In this document: positions 42,843 to 50,415 of the stretch, piece after piece
How the letters are laid out: each line of letters starts with the position of its first letter
Numbering within the stretch: position 1 is the stretch's first letter
Source of the DNA: Crocinitomicaceae bacterium
GTDB taxonomy: Bacteria > Bacteroidota > Bacteroidia > Flavobacteriales_D > Crocinitomicaceae
Reading direction: 5' to 3'
DNA: 64,000 bases
Assembly (NCBI GenBank): GCA_021325675.1
Contig: JAJTCM010000003.1
Span: forward strand, 124,001 to 188,000
Notes under the pieces: model-generated
The model's input: the letters and a program-made list of their open reading frames with translations, nothing else
Databases searched by the model: none
What the model was told of the DNA's origin: nothing
Made by a program: the position numbers and the translations under genes

Positions 42843-44606
42843 CGTATTCAGGATCCGCGCGCGGTATTCAGACAGGATTTTTGATTTGGAAATAAAGCCT
42901 TCGAAATTTTCACCGTCGAGGAGCGGCAACACCCAAACTCCCTGCTCATCGAATTTCTCCAAAACTTTTTCCATGCTGTCTTCCGTATAGACTACCTGCT
43001 TTGGGTTGACCATCAAATCACTGACTGTCGTTTTGCTGTATTGCCCGGCAGAAAAGAGGATTTCCTTGATCTCATCCACATGGACCACCCCTTTGAATTT
43101 CCCTTCATCATCCAGCACAGGAAAAATATTCCGTTCTGATTTCTTCACTGTTTCGATCAGCCGGGGCACGGAGAATCCAGGTCGCAGCACATCAAAATTC
43201 CGGTCGGTAACCAAATCCATGTGAATGCTCAGCAAAATCGCCTGGTCTTTGTCAAAAGAGAGGTTTTCGTCTCCTTCCACCAATTTCCGGATATCCATGG
43301 ATTGAGGATTGAAGTAACGTGAAATTGCAAAACTGATGGAAGAAACGATCATCAGCGGGATCATCAGCGTGTAGCCGCCCGTAATCTCAGCGATAAGGAA
43401 TATGGAGGTCAAAGGTGCGTGGTACAGTCCGCTCAGGATCCCCGCCATCCCGACAAGCGTAAAATTGCTTTCCGGCAGCTTGAAGATCGTCAGCGAGTTC
43501 AACAGCCGCGACATGAAAAAACCCAGGTATGCGCCAACAAAAAGGGATGGTGCGAAATTCCCGCCGTTTCCTCCGCTGGCTAATGTCAGTCCTGTAGCAA
43601 TCGATTTCAGGAAAATAATTGCGCCAACCACCGATAAAATAATCCATTCGTTGGAGCTATACGCTTCCAGTACACTGTTTTTCAGCAGCAGGTTTTCCTT
43701 GCCGGAAGAGAGCCATTTGATGCTTTCATAGCCTTCACCGAATAAGCTCGGAAACACGAGGATCAAAGCTGCCAGGATGGTTCCACCGAGGAAAACACGA
43801 AAATAAACCGGGTAACGCTTTTTGCCCAGCAGATCTTCCAGGCGCAGGAACGTCCGGGAATGGTAGACCGAAATCAGCCCGCATAGCACGCCAAGCAGCG
43901 AATAAAACAACACATTATGGTAATCAAAAGCCGTTGTCTCATGGAAGGACAACAAAATCTGCGTTCCGAGGATCACTTTGGAAATAATTGCACCGGAAGC
44001 AGCAGCTATGATTAATGGAATAAAGGCCGTAATACTGACATCCAGCAGCAAAACTTCGAGGGCAAACAACACCCCGGCAATCGGCGCGCTGAAAGCTGCA
44101 GCAATACCCGCGGCCACACCACAAGCCAGCAGCAAGGTCCGGTCATTTTTATTCAGGCGGTAAGTTTTCGCGTAATTCGAGCCGTAAGCTGCGCCTGTGA
44201 GCACAATCGGTGCTTCCAAACCAGCCGAGCCGCCGAAACCAACGGTAACGGAGCTTGTAAGGATCTGGGCATACATTTGCTCTTTTGGTACAAAGCCCGA
44301 TTTTTTCCGGATTTGCAGGTGCAGGCTGGTCAGGCCTTTATCGAGCCGCCCTTTCAGTAAAAAGCGGATAATCAGCACCGTGAGCAAAATCCCGATGATG
44401 GGCAGCGTAACGTAAAACAACTGGGATTTTACGTAAGGTGTTGATGAAATGAAATCAAAAATATAGTGAACGAACAGTTTCAGTACCACTGCCGCCAAAC
44501 CGGCCGAAATGCCGACCAATACACTCGAAAAAAACAGGAATTGTCTTGGAGTAAGCTTATCCCTGATCCAATCGATGATATGTTTGACGTAGTTTACGAG
44601 AAACAT
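42831..44606 (-). CDS. ClC-type chloride channel/transporter with CBS domains
   Basis: This 591-residue protein has the ClC membrane core (about 20-430). GGSAGLEAP holds the gating Glu in place of the usual GREGP, GGNGGNFAP is the second anion-binding loop, and Tyr is expected further on. The C-terminal part (about 450-590) has a tandem pair of CBS domains, which bind nucleotides and regulate transport. Chloride/proton exchange or a channel role cannot be told apart here. Monocistronic. Confidence 0.92.
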   Translation of the reverse strand: MFLVNYVKHIIDWIRDKLTPRQFLFFSSVLVGISAGLAAVVLKLFVHYIFDFISSTPYVKSQLFYVTLPIIGILLTVLIIRFLLKGRLDKGLTSLHLQIRKKSGFVPKEQMYAQILTSSVTVGFGGSAGLEAPIVLTGAAYGSNYAKTYRLNKNDRTLLLACGVAAGIAAAFSAPIAGVLFALEVLLLDVSITAFIPLIIAAASGAIISKVILGTQILLSFHETTAFDYHNVLFYSLLGVLCGLISVYHSRTFLRLEDLLGKKRYPVYFRVFLGGTILAALILVFPSLFGEGYESIKWLSSGKENLLLKNSVLEAYSSNEWIILSVVGAIIFLKSIATGLTLASGGNGGNFAPSLFVGAYLGFFMSRLLNSLTIFKLPESNFTLVGMAGILSGLYHAPLTSIFLIAEITGGYTLMIPLMIVSSISFAISRYFNPQSMDIRKLVEGDENLSFDKDQAILLSIHMDLVTDRNFDVLRPGFSVPRLIETVKKSERNIFPVLDDEGKFKGVVHVDEIKEILFSAGQYSKTTVSDLMVNPKQVVYTEDSMEKVLEKFDEQGVWVLPLLDGENFEGFISKSKILSEYRARILNTVIN

Positions 44607-44699
44607 TTTAATGTGTTAATGGATTAATAGGCTAATGTGCTAATACTTTAACAAAGTATCCAATTAGCATATTCGCACATTAAATAATTAGCTTATTAT
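44607..44699. repeat. TAATGTGCTAAT repeat with inverted arms
   Basis: The block has TAATGTGTTAAT, CTAATGTGCTAAT, an ACTTT-AAAGT pair, ATTAGCATATTC and CACATTA, forming an imperfect inverted repeat upstream of ClC and after the cold-shock gene. Related to 1616-1660. Confidence 0.55.
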
Positions 44700-45149
44700 T
44701 TATTTAGCGACTTTCTTCACATCAACGGCGTTCAGTCCTTTGTGGCCGCGTTCAACACGGTAAGTAACCGTATCGCGCTCGCCAATAGCTTCCAGGTGGC
44801 TGTTTACGTGTGTAAAAATGCTGTCTTGTGTATCGTTGTCCTTGATAAAGCCAAAGCCTTTTGAAGTATCGAAAAAAGTAACGACACCGGTGTGGAAAGG
44901 GTTCACTTCTTCTTCTGTTCTTGCAGGAATCCCGATTTCGATGTCAGTAGCTTTAATTTTCTGCTTTTTGGTTGGATCCGGCGGTGTATCGCTCAGGTTC
45001 CCGTTTTCATCCACATAGGCAATCATATCGTCAAAGCTGCTGGAACCGAGTGTTTTGCGCTCTTCTTTTTTCTTCAGCTTTTCCTCCTTCTTTTTCTGAC
45101 GAAGCTTTTCTTTTTCTTTTTTGTTAAACGATTCTTGTGATTTTGACAT
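44700..45149 (-). CDS. Cold-shock domain protein with lysine-rich N-terminal arm
   Basis: This 149-residue protein has a charged, coiled-coil-like N-terminal arm (KKEKEKLRQKKKEEKLKKKE, about 8-29) and a C-terminal CspA-like domain (about 85-149) with GFGFIKD, the RNP1 motif, and IFTHVNSHLE, a slightly divergent RNP2. The arm should raise RNA affinity or allow self-association. Such long cold-shock proteins occur in Flavobacteriales. It has its own promoter (45200-45230). Confidence 0.88.
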   Translation of the reverse strand: MSKSQESFNKKEKEKLRQKKKEEKLKKKEERKTLGSSSFDDMIAYVDENGNLSDTPPDPTKKQKIKATDIEIGIPARTEEEVNPFHTGVVTFFDTSKGFGFIKDNDTQDSIFTHVNSHLEAIGERDTVTYRVERGHKGLNAVDVKKVAK

Positions 45150-45199
45150 GTATGCTTAATAATTTTGAGTATTGAAACACCCGGTTTGGGCATTTTTTA

Positions 45200-45230
45200 C
45201 AAATATATAAAAATTATCTGAGCTTTGCAA
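45200..45230 (-). promoter_or_regulatory. Promoter of the cold-shock protein gene
   Basis: On the minus strand TTG (45228-45230), 20 bases, then TATATTTG (45200-45207), 50 bases before the ATG. This leaves a 5' leader of about 43 bases, the part by which cold-shock genes are often controlled. Confidence 0.55.
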
Positions 45231-45329
45231 TATCTGTCAGAAGCGCGGCCTTTCGCGCTTTGTAGATAAGATCCCCTGCCCTATCAAAATTATTTGTATT
45301 TTCGTTCCGTTCTATCCAAAACACAATTC

Positions 45330-46340
45330 ATGAGCACAGACATCCAGGAAAAGCTTATTGACGCCATTAAAGACAAAATCCAGGGGGAAGACAGCCTGGG
45401 AAAAGCCCTCGCCGATGTGCTCAACCTGAGTTTGGATGCTGTTTACCGCAGGTGCCGGGGCGAAACTGCCTTTACTATTTTTGAAGTACGCAAGTTGTGT
45501 TCCCACTACGGGATTTCATTTGACGCTTTAATGGATGTGCGCAGCGATCATGTCGTGTTCAGCTACAATTCGCTTTCCGAATACGATTTCAGCCTGGACC
45601 GCTACCTGGAAAGTATCCTCGAAGGCGTAAAAGCTGTCAAAAACCTGCCAGGGGCAACGCTTACGCTGACCGTAAAAGACACGCCGCTTTTCCAGTTTCT
45701 GAACTTTCCCCACCTGCTTCGTTTCAAGCTGTATTTCTGGGCCAAATCCTTCCTGAATGTGGAAGAATATAAAAACGCGCAGTTCGGCTATGAAAAAATT
45801 TCGGAGAAAACCTTTCAAACCGGCAAGGAAATCCTGCAGGTATACAATATGATCCCTTCGAAGGAAATTTATGATTTCGACTTCCTGCGTGGCTTCATCC
45901 GGCAAATCCAGTATTATTTTGACGCCTACCTGTTTAAAGACCCGAATTATGCTTTGAAGCTGCTGAATGAAATGCAGGAATTACTGAACCACATGAAAGC
46001 GCAGATCAGCATTGGCAAAAAATTCATGTACGGGACGCATCCGCCGGCCAGCGGGAACGAATACGAGGTTTATCTCAACCAGACGATCATCACCGACAGC
46101 ACGTATTGTTTTCATTCGGAAGCCGGCAGCGGACTTTACCTGACGCATAATATGATGAATTTCCTGCACACGAAGGACCTCAACTATGTAGGTGAATCCG
46201 AGCAGATCCTGCACAAGCTCCTCGAAAACTCCAGCCTGATCAGTAAAGTCAATGAAAAGGAGAGAAACGCTTTCTTCTACAAGCTGGAACGTTCTATCCA
46301 GCTCTGCAAACAAAAAATCGAAGCGGAACTGACAATCTAG
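45330..46340 (+). CDS. HTH-domain protein, possible transcriptional regulator
   Basis: I start at the ATG at 45330 (336 residues, MSTDIQEK). The N-terminal 65 residues form an XRE/BetR-like helix-turn-helix (SLGKALADVLNLSLDAVYRRCRG, FTIFEVRKLCSHYGIS). The rest (about 70-336) is an alpha-helical region of unknown fold with no phosphoacceptor or enzyme motif. It could be a transcription factor sensing a small molecule or partner. The next gene, 46551, is in the same direction but 210 bases away. Confidence 0.7.
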   Translation: MSTDIQEKLIDAIKDKIQGEDSLGKALADVLNLSLDAVYRRCRGETAFTIFEVRKLCSHYGISFDALMDVRSDHVVFSYNSLSEYDFSLDRYLESILEGVKAVKNLPGATLTLTVKDTPLFQFLNFPHLLRFKLYFWAKSFLNVEEYKNAQFGYEKISEKTFQTGKEILQVYNMIPSKEIYDFDFLRGFIRQIQYYFDAYLFKDPNYALKLLNEMQELLNHMKAQISIGKKFMYGTHPPASGNEYEVYLNQTIITDSTYCFHSEAGSGLYLTHNMMNFLHTKDLNYVGESEQILHKLLENSSLISKVNEKERNAFFYKLERSIQLCKQKIEAELTI

Positions 46341-46372
46341 CAAAAAGCATCATTTTCAGCTGCTCTTTTTGC
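46340..46372 (+). terminator. Weak hairpin after the HTH gene
   Basis: GCAAAAAGCA and TGCTCTTTTTGC form a stem with a bulge. It begins at the stop codon, has its T run inside the arm, and may end the HTH transcript. Confidence 0.4.
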
Positions 46373-46519
46373 GGATTTTCACAAACAAACCATCACCGAT
46401 TTGCGATCTGCGCAAAAACACTCCGCCAATTCAGTTTCTAAGTTGATTTAACTTGCTTTTTTCGCCAATTTCTGGAATATACTTTCGTAATTCAATTTCT
46501 ATGCACGCATAGCATGTTT

Positions 46520-46527
46520 TACATTTG
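46520..46527 (+). promoter_or_regulatory. Candidate -7 element for the CsgG/TolB-like gene
   Basis: TACATTTG, 23 bases before the ATG; -33 not clear. Confidence 0.45.
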
Positions 46528-46550
46528 TCCCAACGATAAATGATAAAATT

Positions 46551-47726
46551 ATGAAAACGAAAATTTACACCTTACTCTTAATTACCGGAAGCTTTTTCGG
46601 AATCCATGCCCAGGAAAACAACAACCCGACGATCGCAGTAGCGCTGCCTTCCGTACAGAATCTTGAAATACCGCAGAAAACGGCCGCCAAAATGATCAAC
46701 CTTGAGCTCATTAAACTGAAAAAGTTCAATGTATATGATGAATTTGATGTTACGGAAGTAATGAACTCCAATCCTGCTTTCAGTAAAGATTGCTTCGGCT
46801 TAAACTGTTTGAGCACATTTGGAAAAGCCCTGAAAGTAGATTATGTCATTTCAGGCGGAATTGACAGGATCGGCAACAAAATCATTATTTCACTCAAAAT
46901 CATTGACATCAAGCGGGGAGCAATTTACAAATCCTCTTTTAAAGAATTCGGCGACCAGGAAGAAGAGCTGCAGCGCATGATCGAGCTGACACTTCGCGAA
47001 ATGCTGGGATTCGATGTTCAGCCGGAAGTAGAAAGCCAGCTGAGCTTCAAAAATGACGTCATTGTTGCCAGCAACGTTGGGAGGATCAACAATTCCGGTC
47101 CACGCGTAGGGTACGCCATAGTCGGCGGATCACTGGCTGAATTTGCCACCCGCAGCCAGGATGAAGGCGGACTGGACGTTGTTCCTGCTTTCAGTATGAT
47201 TGGTTACCAGGTGGAAAAACAATACATCGGGACTGAAAATTTCTCCGCCCTGATCGAATCATTTGTGAACGTTTCCGGTCTTGAACAGGGCTTGTTCATT
47301 CCTTCCGTTTCGCTGATGAATGGCTTCCGCTTCGGAAAATCAGGCTTTGAATTTGCCTTCGGGCCGAGCTTTGGGCTGCAAAACACCTCTGAAGGATTTT
47401 ATGATACGGACAATACGTATGGAAAAGGCGCCGGCTACTACTGGAGAAAAGAAGATTACCGCAGCTACGCCAACGAGTTAATCGACCCGAACAACCCACA
47501 GCCCGTTGCAGATCCCAAATACAAATACTCCATCAACCTCGACAGAAGGGGAACAACTTCCATCAGCGCACGCTGGGTAATGGGAATCGGCCGGACTTTT
47601 AAATCAGGCGCTTTGAACATTCCTGTCAACGTTTTTTACTCTTCGACCCGGAAAGGCGGAATGCTCGGACTCAGTGTCGGGTTCAACGTCTTCAAAAAGA
47701 AAGAAACGGTCAACTATAAAAACTAA
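46551..47726 (+). CDS. CsgG/TolB-N-like periplasmic protein with barrel-like tail
   Basis: This 391-residue protein has a signal peptide (1-20). Residues 25-165 match the CsgG/FlgO/TolB N-terminal fold: TIAVALPSVQNLEI, a pair of cysteines (DCFGLNCL), LKVDYVISGGIDRIGNK, then RGAIYKSS. Residues 185-390 are amphipathic strands like an outer-membrane barrel or a surface beta domain. It could be a secretion or assembly factor. It is followed by a strong terminator; the HTH gene before it could be linked. Confidence 0.75.
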   Translation: MKTKIYTLLLITGSFFGIHAQENNNPTIAVALPSVQNLEIPQKTAAKMINLELIKLKKFNVYDEFDVTEVMNSNPAFSKDCFGLNCLSTFGKALKVDYVISGGIDRIGNKIIISLKIIDIKRGAIYKSSFKEFGDQEEELQRMIELTLREMLGFDVQPEVESQLSFKNDVIVASNVGRINNSGPRVGYAIVGGSLAEFATRSQDEGGLDVVPAFSMIGYQVEKQYIGTENFSALIESFVNVSGLEQGLFIPSVSLMNGFRFGKSGFEFAFGPSFGLQNTSEGFYDTDNTYGKGAGYYWRKEDYRSYANELIDPNNPQPVADPKYKYSINLDRRGTTSISARWVMGIGRTFKSGALNIPVNVFYSSTRKGGMLGLSVGFNVFKKKETVNYKN

Positions 47727-47761
47727 AGATGCGATAGCTAACCACAGCACCGCTGAAAAAG

Positions 47762-47794
47762 AAAAGCCACCCAGTCTGAGGACGGGTGGCTTTT
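47762..47794 (+). terminator. Intrinsic terminator downstream of the CsgG/TolB-like gene
   Basis: AAAAGCCACCC and GGGTGGCTTTT form an 11-bp perfect stem around an 11-base loop. With T on one side and A on the other it can act in both directions, between the convergent CsgG/TolB-like and pruA genes. Confidence 0.85.
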
Positions 47795-47888
47795 GCATTA
47801 TGTTTTCCGCATTTTCAGATCGCTTTCAGCTTAGGCAGATTTAATCACATTCAGATCTGCGGGTTCTGTGCCATCAGCGGGAAAAAAA

Positions 47889-49517
47889 TTATCCTAAAAA
47901 CGGGTAACGGTAATCTGTCGGTGTAACAAAGGTTTCTTTGATCGTACGCGCAGATACCCAGCGGAGCAAATTCATAGAAGCGCCTGCTTTATCGTTCGTT
48001 CCTGAACCGCGGGCACCGCCAAATGGCTGCTGGCCTACAACTGCACCTGTCGGCTTGTCGTTGATATAGAAGTTACCTGCGGCATTCTCGAGCTTTTTCA
48101 TCGCCAGGTTGATCGCATAACGGTCTTTAGCCATGATAGCGCCTGTCAATGCATAATCTGAAGTACTGTCGAGAATTTCCATCGTTTTTTCGTAGTCTTT
48201 CGGCTCGTACACATAAATTGTCAGGACAGGCCCGAAAATTTCTTCACACATCGTTTTAAAGTGCGGATTAGTTGTTACAACGAGCGTTGGCTCAATGAAA
48301 TAACCTTTCGATTTGTCATAACCGCCGCCTGCAATGATTTCCGCATCGGAAGCATTTTTGATATGATCGATGTATCCTGAAATCTTATCGAATGAGCGTT
48401 CGTCGATCACCGCATTGATGAAGTTGGACGTATCTTCCGGCGATCCCATTTTCATTGATTTCACCTGTTCCACAGCGATACGCTTCACTTCCGGCCAAAG
48501 GTTTGACGGTACATAAACACGGGAAGCCGCTGAACATTTTTGTCCCTGGAACTCGAATGCGCCGCGCGTCATTGCTGTTGCTACTTCAGCAGCGTCAGCC
48601 GACTCGTGCACCATGATAAAATCTTTTCCGCCGGTTTCACCTACGATGCGCGGGTAAGAACGGTATGTTTCAATATTCTGGGCGATGTTTTTCCACAATT
48701 GACGGAAAACACCTGTTGAGCCTGTAAAATGAAGGCCTGCAAAATCACGGTGCCTGAAGATCACGTCACCTGCAACCGGTCCGTCAACGGTTACCATGTT
48801 CACAACACCGTCCGGCAAACCGGCTTCGCGGAAAATTTCCATGATGATCTCAGCGGAGTAAACCTGGCTGTCGGCCGGTTTCCATACAATTACGTTCCCC
48901 ATCATAGCCGGTGCAGCACATAAATTAGCCGCAATGGATGTAAAGTTGAACGGTGTCAATGCAAAAATAAAACCTTCGAGCGGGCGGTATTCCAAACGGT
49001 TCCACATGCCAGGCAATGATTCCGGCTGATCCTTGTAGATCTGAGTCATGTACTGCACGTTGAAACGGAAAAAATCGATCAGCTCGCAAGCCGCGTCGAT
49101 TTCCGCCTGGAAAACATTTTTAGACTGTGCCAGCATCGTTGCTGCGTTCATTTTTGCGCGGTAAGGCCCGGCAAGCAGGTCAGCAGCACGCAGGAAAACG
49201 GAAGCCCGCTGTTCCCAGGGCAAATTCGCCCAGGCTTCTTTCGCCTGTAAAGCTGCGTCAATCGCCTGGGAAACGTGCTCCGCAGTTCCGCGGTTGAAGC
49301 TTCCAAGCACTTTTTTATGATCGTGGGGTGGCGACATAGTCACCTTATCTTCGGTATAAACAGCTTTTCCGCCGATGTACATAGGTACTTCAATCGGGTC
49401 CTGGTTATACATTTTTTTATAAACCGAAAGTAATTCTTCGCGTTCTGCCGAACCCGGCGCGTAAGCCTTAACCGGTTCGTTTTTCGCTACCGGAACGGTT
49501 GAAATGGATAATGACAT
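47889..49517 (-). CDS. pruA: L-glutamate gamma-semialdehyde dehydrogenase
   Basis: This 542-residue NAD-dependent aldehyde dehydrogenase oxidises the product of proline degradation to glutamate. Catalytic Cys328 lies in GQKCSAAS, the general-base Glu294 in VGETGGKDF, and WKPADSQ is in the NAD site. The length is normal for the monofunctional form. The proline dehydrogenase partner is not in the window. It has a well-formed promoter (49534-49565). Confidence 0.96.
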   Translation of the reverse strand: MSLSISTVPVAKNEPVKAYAPGSAEREELLSVYKKMYNQDPIEVPMYIGGKAVYTEDKVTMSPPHDHKKVLGSFNRGTAEHVSQAIDAALQAKEAWANLPWEQRASVFLRAADLLAGPYRAKMNAATMLAQSKNVFQAEIDAACELIDFFRFNVQYMTQIYKDQPESLPGMWNRLEYRPLEGFIFALTPFNFTSIAANLCAAPAMMGNVIVWKPADSQVYSAEIIMEIFREAGLPDGVVNMVTVDGPVAGDVIFRHRDFAGLHFTGSTGVFRQLWKNIAQNIETYRSYPRIVGETGGKDFIMVHESADAAEVATAMTRGAFEFQGQKCSAASRVYVPSNLWPEVKRIAVEQVKSMKMGSPEDTSNFINAVIDERSFDKISGYIDHIKNASDAEIIAGGGYDKSKGYFIEPTLVVTTNPHFKTMCEEIFGPVLTIYVYEPKDYEKTMEILDSTSDYALTGAIMAKDRYAINLAMKKLENAAGNFYINDKPTGAVVGQQPFGGARGSGTNDKAGASMNLLRWVSARTIKETFVTPTDYRYPFLG

Positions 49518-49533
49518 AGTTGAAATTTTGGTG

Positions 49534-49565
49534 CAAAGTTAGCAAAAGATACGGATTTAACCCAA
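49534..49565 (-). promoter_or_regulatory. Promoter of pruA
   Basis: On the minus strand TTG (49563-49565), 21 bases, then TAACTTTG (49534-49541), 16 bases before the ATG. Confidence 0.65.
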
Positions 49566-49601
49566 CTATTTTCTGTCCTTTCCTGCAATCCTGAAGCGCT
49601 T

Positions 49602-50411
49602 TTAAAAGGCGTAACTGGCCCCCACATTGAACATAACGACAGAGCTGGTCTGCTGCTTATTCAACAAGGCGTAAACGTGGTCGTGGAAATTGCTGGTGTA
49701 ATATTCCTCTACCCGGTTATTTGTCAGGTTGAGGGCATAGCGAAAATTAATATTCAGCAACAGCTTCTCAGAAAGCGGTTTCCTGAAATTCAAGGTATAA
49801 TTAAAGGATTTATACACAAAACGGTTGGGATGCATATTCGTGAAATTTTCCGCATAATTTCTTTCCTCCAGTGAATAAGTTGTGCCCCAGCCGCTCGAAA
49901 CATAAACCTCGTTCAGGTATTCCTTTTCCACCAGGGAAATCACTTTGATGCCGAAACCAAACTGGTGGCTGATCCCCACAGGAAGTAAACCGCCCTTCGT
50001 TGTAAACTCGATTTTCGGGTTGATATGCAGGCTTCTGAATTGCAGGTTCTCCCCGCTGAACCCATCATAATAATCGAACCCGTCGGTCTTATTAAAATCA
50101 TAAAAGCGCATGATGGTGTTGACAGCATCATAATTTATGTCCATCCCGACGCCAAAACGGTTATTCACCAGGCGTAAATACCCCAAACGTAAACCCGGGT
50201 TAAGACGATCTTTGCCGAGCTCCAGGGAATTTCCGCTCCGTTTGTAAAACTGATCAGTATATGTTTTTATGTAAAAAAGATCATATAGTAAAGGAACATG
50301 CACATTCATTCCCAGCTCAACCAGGTTCTTTTTCCCCAGATAGCCAGAAAACTGTGCGGAAAGAGAAGATACCATCAAAACGGACAAAACCGCTGCTGCT
50401 ATTTTTTTCAT
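49602..50411 (-). CDS. Outer-membrane beta-barrel protein, partner of the M48 protease
   Basis: This 269-residue protein has a signal peptide (about 1-20) and a chain of amphipathic strands with aromatic ends, ending FNVGASYAF, the C-terminal Phe typical of outer-membrane barrels. No family is recognised. Its ATG is 4 bases after the stop of the M48 protease gene, so they are co-translated, and the protease may act on or guard it. Confidence 0.7.
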   Translation of the reverse strand: MKKIAAAVLSVLMVSSLSAQFSGYLGKKNLVELGMNVHVPLLYDLFYIKTYTDQFYKRSGNSLELGKDRLNPGLRLGYLRLVNNRFGVGMDINYDAVNTIMRFYDFNKTDGFDYYDGFSGENLQFRSLHINPKIEFTTKGGLLPVGISHQFGFGIKVISLVEKEYLNEVYVSSGWGTTYSLEERNYAENFTNMHPNRFVYKSFNYTLNFRKPLSEKLLLNINFRYALNLTNNRVEEYYTSNFHDHVYALLNKQQTSSVVMFNVGASYAF

Positions 50412-50415
50412 AAGG

